Below, in pieces: positions 42,485 to 52,311 of a stretch of 64,000 nt of DNA. The first letter of the stretch is position 1; every line of letters begins with the position of its first letter. Made by a program: the position numbers and the translations under genes. The DNA is from Oreohelix idahoensis (Eukaryota; Mollusca; Gastropoda; Stylommatophora; Oreohelicidae), in NCBI GenBank assembly GCA_024509875.1, contig JAMPIV010022919.1, positions 62,001 to 126,000 on the forward strand. Direction: 5' to 3'. The notes beneath the pieces were generated by a model. The model was not told the DNA's origin. It saw only the letters and a list, made by a program, of their open reading frames with translations, and ran no database searches.

Positions 42485-43964
42485 TGGTTTCCTCTTCTGT
42501 GTCAGTGGTTATCATTTCTGATGCTTCATCATGCTCACCATCCAGGAGTTCTGAGAAATATTCTTTCCATCTTTCCATTACTTCCTTCGGGGCAGTAAGC
42601 AATTTGCCTTGCTTGTCCTTTATAAATTTGAGAGGGCATTGTTTTTCTTTCCTCATGTTCTTTAGGGTCTTATAGAACAATTTCTGGTTTTCTTGTGCAT
42701 CTTTTTCTAGCTTTTCTCCAAATTCTTCCCAGGACTTCTGTTTTGCTGCTAGCACTTTGTTCTTTGCTTCTGTTCTGAGTGTCACATATTCTCTATATTT
42801 TTCCATTTGTCCTGTTGTGTTTTTAGCTCCTAAGTATTGTTTCCATGCCATTTTCTTCTCTCTTATTTTCTCTTTGACTTCCTCTGTCCACCAAGGTGTC
42901 CTCTTTCTCTGGTTCCCAAGTCGGACTTCACCGCATGCTTCTGCAGCAGCTGTCTTTATGATATCCTTGAATTTATTCCAGAGGGTTTCCAAGTCATCAG
43001 GTCGTTCTTCTGTGTTGCTCACTGCTGTAGCAATAAGCCCCTGATATCTGGTCTTAATTTCTGGCTCTCTCAGCTTGTAGGTCCTAATGCTCATTTCTCC
43101 TGCTCGTTTACTTGGTTTCTTGCGTGATGTTGGGCAGTTCCTAGGCTGAGCAACTCTTTCAGTTGTTCGTTTGATTGTTAGCAGGTAGTGATCACTTCCA
43201 ATCTCTGGCCCCCTCCAGACTCTTGCATCTCGGACATATCTGAATGAGCTTCTCCGAACAATGGCATAGTCGATCACTGACTTCTCATTCTTGGTTGGTT
43301 CACATCTAGTGTATGCATGTATGCGCTTATGGGGGAACTTTGTGTTTGTAATGATCAGATTCTGCTCACTGCAGAATCTAAGGAGTCGCTTTCCATTGTC
43401 ATTGAGAGTATCTTCTCCATATCTTCCGATAACTCCACCCCATCTAGCATGGTCATTTCCAACTCTGGCATTAAAATCTCCGAGCATAATAACTTCATCT
43501 AGGCAGTCATCCACTGTCCTTTGAAGCAGCTCGAAGAATTCCTCCTTGACCTCTGCTCTCTCATCCTCATTTGGCCCATACACTATGACCAGGTTGACTA
43601 TGGTTTCTCCTTCTTTTAGTTTTACAACCATAATGCGCTCCGAGACAAAGTTCCATCCCTTGATACTATCTTTTTGATTTTGGGCCACAATGCAACCCAC
43701 GCCCCCTTTAGCTCTTTCAGATATGGGTACACCACTGTAGAGCAACGTGTTGCCATCGAGATCCATGACTCCTTGTCCTTTTTTCTTCGTTTCCGTTATA
43801 GCCAGGATTTCTAGTTTTGCTTTCCTCATCTCTTCCACCAGCTCCTCTTCCTTCCCATTTATACTTCTTGTGTTCCATGTTCCATAAGTCGTAGTCCGTA
43901 GTCCGTTCCAGTTCGTCGCCTTTAGAATCAGTCCGGTTTTCTCTCTTGTAGTTCGCGTAATCAT
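42414..43964 (-). CDS. RTE-1 apurinic-type endonuclease part
   Basis: 516 codons from ATG 43964. Endonuclease motifs: TYGTWNTRSING, LAITETK (metal-binding Glu), MLGDFNARVG (Asp/Asn), VIDYAIVRR and GSDHYLL (final Asp/His). A linker with a basic region follows. Such endonucleases nick the target DNA. After residue ~490 the frame leaves the homologous reading and ends 70 bp into the RT frame. Confidence 0.9.
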   Translation of the reverse strand: MITRTTREKTGLILKATNWNGLRTTTYGTWNTRSINGKEEELVEEMRKAKLEILAITETKKKGQGVMDLDGNTLLYSGVPISERAKGGVGCIVAQNQKDSIKGWNFVSERIMVVKLKEGETIVNLVIVYGPNEDERAEVKEEFFELLQRTVDDCLDEVIMLGDFNARVGNDHARWGGVIGRYGEDTLNDNGKRLLRFCSEQNLIITNTKFPHKRIHAYTRCEPTKNEKSVIDYAIVRRSSFRYVRDARVWRGPEIGSDHYLLTIKRTTERVAQPRNCPTSRKKPSKRAGEMSIRTYKLREPEIKTRYQGLIATAVSNTEERPDDLETLWNKFKDIIKTAAAEACGEVRLGNQRKRTPWWTEEVKEKIREKKMAWKQYLGAKNTTGQMEKYREYVTLRTEAKNKVLAAKQKSWEEFGEKLEKDAQENQKLFYKTLKNMRKEKQCPLKFIKDKQGKLLTAPKEVMERWKEYFSELLDGEHDEASEMITTDTEEETNDGEDGRTEGSTRENQDGQSSRA

Positions 43965-44103
43965 GATTTAAAGCAAACAGGTGATTGGCCTGTTGTGCCT
44001 TTGCATGGTGGAGGGGCTACCTCCTTACGGCCTCCATGCAGGCCGCCCTCCTCCTTTTTCATCCGGGCTTGGGACCGGCATAGGCGGAGTTCCCTCATCT
44101 GTA

Positions 44104-44301
44104 AACGACTGTAAAGGCCTACGAAAAGGGCTCTACAGTAATATTTAATGATTTGCGTTACTTGTAAGTCTCAATGACGAAACTAGGAAAGCGTGTAATA
44201 TTTGACAGCGGGGTTATTGTCTAAGCATTACTAAGATATACAATGCAGCGCTCTACTGGCGTAGAGGACGCAGATAGGCAACCACACAAGGACGGGTTTA
44301 T
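44104..44301. other. No feature seen
   Basis: Short unannotated flank of RTE-1. Confidence 0.3.
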
Positions 44302-45017
44302 TTATTTTCCTAGGAGTAAAATCTTACTGAATTTAGCGATTGTCTCACAGATTTCGTTACACACATCTTGGAGCATAGCATATTTATCAAATGTCGAGCG
44401 AAGAGGAACAAACTTAAGACCTTTGCTGAGAACAGACAATTCATCAGGAGATAGTTGTAGATCAGGAGAAATGCAAATAACTTTAGTAGAAGTGGGAACA
44501 GGGGACGCTGAAGATTCAGAAGGAACATGAGGGCGGAGGCGACACAATTTTTCTTTTTTATGCGTGCTCAGCCGAATGTAGAGCTCCTTATTGGTATCAT
44601 GAATAATAGTACGAATAAGGAGCAAGGCGGTCGGGTACGAAGAAGTCAGTAGACGAAGTTGGTGAGTGAGGTTGGATTTTAAATGTTCCAAGTCGGTAAG
44701 CCGGCGTTTTTGCATAGCGGGTTAAAGAATAGTGTGACCGTGTGGCCAGAAAGGTGTAATTTTTGACTGAGTAATAGTTGTCGATCTTGTCTACGGTGTA
44801 TATTTGTGCTCATGTTGGCATTATCACACGGGAATGGGCGATTTAAACGAAACACACCTTTGCCATCCGTGAAGAAGACAAACGTGTGAGACGCAGAATA
44901 TGTAATGGGAGACGGCAATCGGTTGTTAGACATCCTGGCGCTGTCTGATAACACACCTTTTTGAGCACGAAACCGTGATAGGTGTGACTCCAGGCAAGAG
45001 ATATCGTGGGAATGCAA
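44302..45017 (-). pseudogene. Penelope-like element, N-terminal fragment
   Basis: Frame 44302-44715 has LQLSPDELSVLSKGLKFVPL, the conserved N-terminal block of Penelope-like RTs (usually LSxxExxLLxKGLxFxP), about 100 residues into the frame. The upstream part (44679-45017) is an adjoining frame with no known domain. Neither the RT fingers nor a GIY-YIG domain are present, so the piece is cut at both ends. Confidence 0.5.
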
Positions 45018-45493
45018 CCTAGTGGGCGGACCTTGAGTTGTGTCGATGAGGAAGATAATGCTTACTAAAATGTGATCTCATGTCATCCAAACCGAGCATA
45101 GGACTCATGATTTGCTCCCTAGAGGGATGGGTGGAGCTTTCCCTGACATTTTGACGTGACTATCCTGTGGTACAGGAGTGGAGATGTAGATTTAAACTGA
45201 GACAGTGAGAGCGTCGACGGGAGAGCTGAGAAGTAGCCAGATCGTCTTCTTGTGCAAAACGCGCACTCGAACGATAACCAAGTGAGGTTTGGGCGTTTGC
45301 ATTGTTGCGTCTGTGCTAAGAGAACTAACGACATTGAGGTATGCTTGCATATGAGTACATTTTTATAATACTTAGAGGAATGTTCAGTGTTGCAAGAGAG
45401 CACTATAACCAGTGAGCACCAAGGATACCTGAGCTAAACCTTGCAAGAGTATTATAACACCCAGTACAGACTGAGCAGCACATCTGCCCAGTA
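45018..45493. other. No gene seen
   Basis: Unannotated sequence between the Penelope-like piece and the partial RTE-1. Frames here show no domain. Confidence 0.3.
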
Positions 45494-46781
45494 CATCCTT
45501 TTCTAGCTTTTCTCCAAATTCTTCCCAGGACTTCTGTTTTGCTGCTAGCACCTTGTTCTTTGCTTCTGTTCTGAGTATCACATATTTTCTATATTTCTGT
45601 ATTTGTCCTGCTGTGTTTTTAGCTCCTAAGTATTGTTTCCATGCCATTTTCTTCTCTCTTATTTTCTCTTTGACTTCTTCTGCCCACCAAGGTGTCCTCT
45701 TTCTCTTGTTCCCGAGTCGGACTTCACCACATGTTTCTGCAGCAGCTGTCTTTATGATGTCCTTGAATTTAAGCCACAGGATTTCCAAGTCATCAGGTTG
45801 TTCTTCTGTGTTTCTCACCGCTGTAGCAACAAGCCTCTGATATCTGGTCTTAATTTCTGGCTCTTTCAGCTTGTAGGTCTTAATGCTCATTTCTTCCGTT
45901 CGTTTACTTGGTTTCTTGCGTGGTGCTGGGCAGTTCCTAGGATGAGCAACTCTTTCAGTTGTTCTTTTGATTGTAAGCAGGTAGTGATCACTTCCAATCT
46001 CTGGCCCCCTCCAGACTCTAGCATCCCGGACATATTTGAATGAGCTCCTCCTAACAATGGCATAGTCGATCACTGACTTCTCATTCTTTGTTGGTTCACA
46101 CCTAGTGTATGCATGTATGCGCTTATGGGGGAACTTTGTGTTTGTAATGATCAGATTCTGCTCACTGCAGAATCTGAGGAATCGCTTTCCATTGTCATTG
46201 AGAGTATCTTCTCCATATCTTCCGATAATTCCACCCCATCTAGCATGGTCATTTCCAACTCTGGCATTGAAATCTCCGAGCATGATAATTTCATCTAGGC
46301 AGTCATCCACTGTCCTTTGAAGCAGCTCGAAGAATTCCTCCTTGACCTCTGCTCTCTCATCCTCATTTGGCCCATACACTATGACCAGGTTGACTTTGGT
46401 TTCTCCTTCTTTTAGTTTTACAACCATAATGCGCTCCGAGACAAAGTTCCATCCCTTGATACTATCTTTCTGGTTTTTGGCCACAATGCAACCCACGCCC
46501 CCTTTAGCTCTTTCAGATGTGGGTACACCACTGTATAGCAGAGTGTTGCCATCGAGATCCATGACTCCTTGTCCCTTTTTCTTTGTTTCGGTAATAGCCA
46601 GGATTTCTAGTTTTGCTTTCCTCATCTCTTCCATCAGCTCCTCTTCTTTCCCATTTATACTTCTTGTGTTCCATGTTCCATAAGTCGTAGTCCGTAGTCC
46701 GTTCCCGTTCGTTGCCTTTAGAATCAGTCCGGTTTTCTCATATTGCTTGTAATCATAGTTTAAGACAAACAGGTGATTGGC
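45494..46781 (-). pseudogene. RTE-1 second copy, internal endonuclease fragment
   Basis: About 1.29 kb that matches 42700-43985 of the full copy with a few percent differences. The endonuclease motifs (LAITETK, MLGDFNARVG, GSDHYLL) are intact in a 416-codon frame whose last ~25 residues come from unrelated sequence. Both the 5' leader and the whole RT are missing. Loss of the 3' end is not expected from normal LINE insertion and points to later deletion or rearrangement. Confidence 0.85.
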
Positions 46782-46996
46782 GAGTAATCTTAACTACCAG
46801 TTATTTGGCGTAGTCGTCTGTATTAGGTGCTTTATTGTCGATTAATAGCAGCGATAGTTCAATACTATATTATGGGAGGAGGTATCCCAGGTTAAAGTAT
46901 ATCATCTTTTTGTTTGGTATTTTCTCGTAAGTGGTAGGAACCAGAGTATCCTTTTTCTTCTTTTCTTCCTTGAGTAGTCTCAGTCACTGATTTATT
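46782..46996 (+). other. Leader of element B
   Basis: About 215 bp between the RTE-1 fragment and the Gag start. GGAGGTATCCCAGGTTAAAG near 46879 resembles the first internal bases of element C (GGAGGTATCACAG), so the 5' LTR of B should end just before it, but no LTR match to 53414 onward is left. The 5' LTR is therefore deleted or replaced. Confidence 0.4.
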
Positions 46997-48223
46997 ATGG
47001 CCGAGAGGGCAAAACTGAGGCAGATGCTCAGACAGGAAGCAATGGAAGAGGGACTGGACGGCGACGAAGCGAAAGCTTTCGTCAGGGACGAACTTGAGAG
47101 ATATGACGCGGAGAAGAAAGAAGAAGAACTAAGGGGGGAAGAAGAAGCAGCGGAGAGGAAAGAAGCGGAAGACCGTCTATTACAGCAGACGAAGATGGAT
47201 GAGGAAATGGAAATTCGCAGGATGCAGCATGAGGAAAGAGAGAAGGAGAGGGAGAGACAGCATGAGGAAAGAGAAAGTGAGCAACGACGACAGCATGAGC
47301 TGGCGCTTAAAGCTCTAGAAGTCCAAAGTCGTGGCGCTGCCTTTACCTCCAGCAATGGAGAATCTTCTCCTCATTCTTCTTTAACTGTTCCTTCTAATAC
47401 ACAATCTACTCATCTCACTGCTATGTCTTTTGCGCTAGAATCTTTCCCTTGTCCTAATGAGAAGATTGACATGTATCTAGAAAAATTAGAGAAAATTGCA
47501 ACTCTGTACGGTTTAGAGAGGTCACGTTGGAATATGAAGATTTCTCAGGCTTTGAAAAGAAGTGCGTATGATGTTTACGCCAAACTGGAAAGCAGCCAAC
47601 AAGAAAATTACGACGTGTTGAAGAAAGCGTTACTTGAGCGCTTTGAAATGAATGCGCGAAAGTTTTTGCAACTGTTTCGCAACAGTAGGAAGGAGAGCTC
47701 TGAAACTTTTCAGCAGTTCTCGTCTCGTTTGAAGGAATACTTGACAAAGTGCCTTGAGCTCTCGCAGCTCCCCTCTACCTATGAAGGTCTTGAGGAATTG
47801 GTTGTAACCGAAAAAATAAAGAACACTTCGTCTCCTGATTCCCGGAGATTTCTTGCTGAGCAGGGTGCAGAAAAGCTGGAAGACATTTTAGAAAAGTCTG
47901 AGCGATATCACAATGCGCTGGCTGAACTACCGGCCACAAAACGTAAACCGACAGAAGAGCATTTTCGAAAGAATAATCTACACCAATCTTCTCATGCTTC
48001 TAATCAGAATAACCACAGAGAAACTGGACCTCAAAACCCCCTCCTGAAAAATCCAAGTTCTACTAAAACAAGTACCCCAACCACAGTAAACAGTCTGATC
48101 AACCCGACCGCCCTTCATGACACCGCAGCCAGCGAGGACAAGGTGACAAAGGGAAAACCCCTGCGCACGGGACTAATGATCAGAGCGAGCACACTGAGCC
48201 TAAACGCATCGGATGCTTGCTAA
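46997..48223 (+). CDS. Gag of element B
   Basis: 408 codons from ATG 46997 (MAERAKLRQMLRQEAMEEGL). Order: shared N-terminal module; Glu/Arg-rich coiled coil to about residue 105; a Ser-rich link; SCAN-like core (KFLQLFRNSRKESSETFQQF, YLTKCLELSQLP); a polar tail. It is close to the Gag of element C. The frame ends at TAA 48221-48223, just inside the start of the protease frame. A shift in the tail is needed to connect them. Confidence 0.85.
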   Translation: MAERAKLRQMLRQEAMEEGLDGDEAKAFVRDELERYDAEKKEEELRGEEEAAERKEAEDRLLQQTKMDEEMEIRRMQHEEREKERERQHEERESEQRRQHELALKALEVQSRGAAFTSSNGESSPHSSLTVPSNTQSTHLTAMSFALESFPCPNEKIDMYLEKLEKIATLYGLERSRWNMKISQALKRSAYDVYAKLESSQQENYDVLKKALLERFEMNARKFLQLFRNSRKESSETFQQFSSRLKEYLTKCLELSQLPSTYEGLEELVVTEKIKNTSSPDSRRFLAEQGAEKLEDILEKSERYHNALAELPATKRKPTEEHFRKNNLHQSSHASNQNNHRETGPQNPLLKNPSSTKTSTPTTVNSLINPTALHDTAASEDKVTKGKPLRTGLMIRASTLSLNASDAC

Positions 48224-49067
48224 CAGTCTTGCAAGACGGAATTATTGACAGTGATTCCCAACCTGTAGAGGGAGGGAGACCCTCTACGCAGCGTACTGTT
48301 ATATTGAACGGTTCTCAAACTTTTTGTTTATTTGACACGGGGCTTTCTTATGATTGCATTGTTGCCAGACACCTGGTTAAACCCGGTCAAGAGACAGGAG
48401 AGACCGTCGAACTTTGTGGAGTTTCTAAGAGTGATGCACCTACAGCGCTTCCCATCGCACTGGTGGAGATCCACTCTGATTTTGTCAGAGGCGTGATCAA
48501 AGCGGCTGTTATGGATGACCCCATCTACCCTGTCATACTTGGCGGTAGATACGTGTTTATTGGGAAACCCGAAGAGCCAATTGTGGCAGCAGTAACTACA
48601 AGAGGGCAAACCAAGAAGGAACGGGAGCCTGCGCCAAATTTGTTACCTATGGAACTTAAACAAGCACAACAAAAGAACCCTACTTTGGCACCCTGCTTTA
48701 GGAAACTGCCCATGGCTAAGGAACCCAGACAGCACGGGGACATTTTTTCTAAGGGAGGCGTAATTTATCGCAGAACGGGCAAGCCTGACCAAGGTTACAA
48801 CCAGCTCCTAGTACCGAAACAGTACAGAAGCCAAATCCTAGAAATGGGGCACTCTCTTCCCTTCAGCGGACATATGGGGCAGAACGCCACAAACCAACGG
48901 ATAACTACTCATTATTGGTGGCCAGGAGTAAATACTGATATTATCAGGTATGTCAAATCCTGTGCCCAGTGCCAACGTGCACCACCCAAGCAACGGACAC
49001 CCCCAGTCCACATGGGTGAAATGCCAATAATGGGAACACCATTCGAACGGGTTGTGATCGACATTTT
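48220..49067 (+). CDS. Protease and integrase N-terminus of element B
   Basis: No ATG opens this frame, as expected for a fused polyprotein. The protease reads FCLFDTGLSYDCIVARHL (DTG) and YPVILGGRYVFIG. Integrase follows at once: GHSLPFSGHMGQNATNQRI and CAQCQR (HHCC) and RVVIDI, the first catalytic Asp, where the frame is cut by the RTE-2 insertion at 49067/49068. Order protease-integrase with no RT between, as in A, C and D. Confidence 0.85.
49056..49067 (+). repeat. Target duplication of RTE-2, left copy
   Basis: GATCGACATTTT, identical to 52300-52311; integrase codons resume after the right copy. Confidence 0.95.
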
Positions 49068-52000
49068 CTTCTTCTTCTTCGATCCTTAACCACCGACCGT
49101 CAAAGCAGTCAGTGGCCATCACGCCTAGTGGCGTCTTGTAGGGCAACAACAAATTGATTCCACTTTGCACGGTCGGTGGCCATCCTTCGTACAGTGCCCC
49201 AACTCTGGTTCATTCTTTGCATCTCAGCCTCCACAGTCCTCCGCCAAGTTGTTTTTGGTCGGCCTCTCTTTCGCTTTCCTTCAGGGGTCCAAAGCATAGC
49301 TGTTCTTGTGATGGCATCGGGGTCTCTTCTGAGGACATGACCAACCCAGCTCCAGCGTCTGCCAGCTATGATGGTGTGCATGTCCTCTTGCTTGCTACGA
49401 GTAAGCAGATCTTGGTTGGTGATGGTATTCGGCCAAAAGATTCGGTGAATTTTTCTTAGGCATGTTGTGTGAAAAGAGGACAATTTTGACATTTCCTTCT
49501 CTGTGACTCTCCAGCATTCCGCACCATAGAGAAGCACAGAAAGCACGCAACTCTGGTATAATCTTAATTTTGTGCTTGTGCTGTATTGGGAGGACTTCCA
49601 GATGTTATTTAGGCTAAAGAAGGCTGTTCTTGCCTTATTCATTCTGATGTTGATGTCTTTGCCTGCCCCACCGTCTGGTGTTACTATGCTTCCTAGGTAT
49701 GTGAAGGTATCTGTCTGTACCAGTTGCTGATTCCTTACTGATATGGGCTCAGGGTTGCTCACATTGAGCGTCATGACCTCAGACTTCTTTAAATTGATGT
49801 TCAAGCCCACCTGCTGGCTAAATTTATTAAGTCTATCCGTTTTTTCCTGGATGTGTTGATGTGAATGTGCCAGCAGTGCAATGTCATCTGCATATTCCAG
49901 ATCTTCCAATGTAGAAAATGTAGTCCATCTTATTCCTCTTGGACTGCCCTCTGTTGTCTGGCGCATCACCCAGTCTATGACTGTTAAAAATAGAGTGGTT
50001 GATAAGGGGCATCCCTGTCGTACTCCTGTCTTCACCTCGAAGGTTAGGTTGCTCTGCCCAACACTACACGTAAAGTTGGCATAGAGGCTTTTTATGATTG
50101 ACACTATGCAGCTTGGAATTCCATAAGCCCTCAGTATTTTCCATAAACTGTCCCTATGTATGCTGTCAAAAGCCTTTTCAAAATCAACAAAATTTATGTA
50201 AAGCTGTCTTTGCCATTCTGAGCACTGCTCTATAATGTTCCTGAGAGTGAATATATGGTCTACACATCTTCTGTTCTTTCTAAATCCTGCTTGTTCTTTC
50301 CTCAGTTTGTAGTCTACTGCCTTTGAAATTCTCTGTATAATTATCCTGCCTAGTATTTTGCTGGGAACTGAGAGAAGAGTGATTCCTCTCCAATTATTGC
50401 AGTCTGCAAGATCTCCCTTCTTGGGCAATTTGACAATTATTCCTTTGTTCCACTCTGATGGTGTTGTCCCCGTTTTCCACACTTGTGCAAATAGTGGTTC
50501 TAATAGTTCTGCTGCTAGCTCAGGGTCTGTCTTAAATAGCTCTGCATTTAAGTTATCATGGCCCGGAGCTTTACCGTTCTTTAACCCTTTGATTGCTGTG
50601 ATGATTTCTTCTTTTCGTGGAATGTCTGTATTTACATCTAGATCGTTTTCAGCCTCAGGAACATTCAATTGTGTCTCTGGTATTTCCTTGTTCAGAGTTT
50701 CTCTGAAGTGCTCTGCCCATCTTGTTTCCTGTCCCTCTGCTGTCTTGATGAGATTTCCTTGCTTATCTCTTACTAATGTAATATTGTTTGCACCTTGTTT
50801 TCCGCTGATGAATTTAGTTATTTTGTATACTGTGCTTTGTTCATTTCTCAGTGCTGCCTCTTCTGCCTGTTTTGCAAGATCGTCTAGGAAATTCCTTTTG
50901 TTGGCTCGGGTTTGGCGTTTAACTTCCCTGTCCAGCTGACTGTACTGTTCGCTATATAGTTGCTTTAACCTGGGGGACTTCGCTTCTGTTTTCTTTCTTT
51001 TCATTTCCTTTCTCATCTTTATGGTGTTTAGTGTTTCTGGTGTTATCCAGTCTTGCTTCTTCCTTTCCTGGAATCCTAAGCATGATTTGCTACTTTCCTT
51101 ATATATTGTTGAAATGGTGTTGAAATTCTGGTCTATATCATCAGTCAATGTCTTTTCCTGGCTTTTGGCAAATTGATATCGTTTCTTAATGTCGGCCGCA
51201 AAAGCTTTTCTGGTAAGGGGGTCCTTCAATTTGCTGATGTCAAACCTTTTCTGTGTAGTTACAGTTGGTCCAGCCCTTCTTAGTTTCACTTTCAGTTTTG
51301 CTACTACTAAATGGTGATCACTTCCCACATCTGCACCTCTTCTTACCTTCACATCTTGTAATGCATGTCTCCATCTACCGTTAACCATGATGTGGTCTAT
51401 CTGGTTTCTGTCCCGACCATTTGGTGATTCCCATGTTAACTTGTGAATTTCCTTATGTGGGAAAAGTGTTCCTCCAATGACCAGGTTGTTAATGCTACAG
51501 AAACTTATTAGCTTATCCCCATTTTCGTTTGCTGTTCCGCTGCCGCATTTCCCCATTGTTCTTTCATTATATGTATTGTGTGTACCAACTTTCGCATTGA
51601 GGTCTCCCATTACTATAACAAGATCATATCTAGGTGTGTCTTCCATTTCTTTCTGCAGTTGTTGATAGAATTCATCCTTGACCTCCTCATCGCTATCATT
51701 CGTTGGTGCGTAGCATTGTATTATTGTAGTGTTGGTGAATCTCCCTCTCAATCTCAATCGTATCAGTCTGTTGTTGATGGGTTTCCATTCCAGTAATGTC
51801 CTTTCTATCCCTTTCTGTAGAATAATGGCTACGCCTTCACTGTGCTGTCCATCCTCTCTTCCAGAGTAAAGTACTGTTTCTCCTGTTGCTGTTTTAACTT
51901 TTCCTGCCCCTGTCCATCTGCTCTCGCTTATCCCCAGGATGTGTAACCTATAGTTTCTCATTTCTGCCGTGACCTGTCTTAGTTTACCTGTCTCGTACAT

Positions 52001-52299
52001 TGTCCTGACATTCCAAAATCCTATTCTTGTATCCTGTTTTGCGGTCAGGACATCCGTTTTCATGTCAGTGGCTTCCTTTCGGCTTTCACCACTGACAGTC
52101 ATACGAGCCACAGACTCCGAATGTCCATCCCGCAGCAAAGTTTGTTCATTTGATGTTGTTTCCGTAACTTCATTATTTTTTTTACATAGACAGGGGTGTC
52201 AGCCCTATGCTAAAACCCCCAACCTGGAGGACCAGGGTACCAGCTTTTGTCTGACCCCTACCCACACAGACCAGTCCAGCTTGGTTGAACCTACCAGGA
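49068..52299 (-). mobile_element. RTE-2, full-length intact LINE inside element B
   Basis: A 3232-bp insertion bounded by GATCGACATTTT on both sides. The minus strand starts TCCTGGTAGGTTC and ends in a GAA repeat after a 3' end of only ~40 bp. It carries one uninterrupted 1009-codon frame. A second copy begins at 62903. It post-dates the insertion and probably the frame decay of B. Confidence 0.95.
49109..52138 (-). CDS. RTE-2 endonuclease-reverse transcriptase
   Basis: One open frame. Endonuclease at residues ~38-276: GFWNVRTM, LGISESRW (metal-binding Glu), MGDLNAKVG, QIDHIMVNG, VGSDHHLV. Linker ~280-500. RT ~510-770: NWRGITLLSVP, FVDFEKAFDS, GVRQGCPLS and the catalytic YADD at 749-752. The tail has WVGHVLRRDP and GKRKRGRPKTTWRR. 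All catalytic residues are present, so it may be active. The upstream ATG homologous to 63051 is out of frame here by a 4-bp difference; the first in-frame ATG is about 13 codons into the reading, before TVSGES. Confidence 0.95.
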   Translation of the reverse strand: MLRDGHSESVARMTVSGESRKEATDMKTDVLTAKQDTRIGFWNVRTMYETGKLRQVTAEMRNYRLHILGISESRWTGAGKVKTATGETVLYSGREDGQHSEGVAIILQKGIERTLLEWKPINNRLIRLRLRGRFTNTTIIQCYAPTNDSDEEVKDEFYQQLQKEMEDTPRYDLVIVMGDLNAKVGTHNTYNERTMGKCGSGTANENGDKLISFCSINNLVIGGTLFPHKEIHKLTWESPNGRDRNQIDHIMVNGRWRHALQDVKVRRGADVGSDHHLVVAKLKVKLRRAGPTVTTQKRFDISKLKDPLTRKAFAADIKKRYQFAKSQEKTLTDDIDQNFNTISTIYKESSKSCLGFQERKKQDWITPETLNTIKMRKEMKRKKTEAKSPRLKQLYSEQYSQLDREVKRQTRANKRNFLDDLAKQAEEAALRNEQSTVYKITKFISGKQGANNITLVRDKQGNLIKTAEGQETRWAEHFRETLNKEIPETQLNVPEAENDLDVNTDIPRKEEIITAIKGLKNGKAPGHDNLNAELFKTDPELAAELLEPLFAQVWKTGTTPSEWNKGIIVKLPKKGDLADCNNWRGITLLSVPSKILGRIIIQRISKAVDYKLRKEQAGFRKNRRCVDHIFTLRNIIEQCSEWQRQLYINFVDFEKAFDSIHRDSLWKILRAYGIPSCIVSIIKSLYANFTCSVGQSNLTFEVKTGVRQGCPLSTTLFLTVIDWVMRQTTEGSPRGIRWTTFSTLEDLEYADDIALLAHSHQHIQEKTDRLNKFSQQVGLNINLKKSEVMTLNVSNPEPISVRNQQLVQTDTFTYLGSIVTPDGGAGKDINIRMNKARTAFFSLNNIWKSSQYSTSTKLRLYQSCVLSVLLYGAECWRVTEKEMSKLSSFHTTCLRKIHRIFWPNTITNQDLLTRSKQEDMHTIIAGRRWSWVGHVLRRDPDAITRTAMLWTPEGKRKRGRPKTTWRRTVEAEMQRMNQSWGTVRRMATDRAKWNQFVVALQDATRRDGH

Positions 52300-52311
52300 G
52301 ATCGACATTTT

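Larger units (their letters stand above)
40931..44091 (-). mobile_element. RTE-1, full-length LINE
   Basis: A 3161-bp insertion flanked by the 12-bp duplication CCCTCATCTGTA (40919-40930 and 44092-44103). The 3' end has a TAAG repeat tail. Endonuclease and RT lie in two frames that overlap by 70 bp. Sequence features (single EN-RT protein, short 3' end in a tandem repeat) fit the RTE group. Name is mine. Confidence 0.9.

Noticed and set aside
48217..48223. Separate start codon for the protease of element B
   Set aside because: The first codon of that frame is TTG; the frame is part of a fused polyprotein with a shift in the Gag tail.
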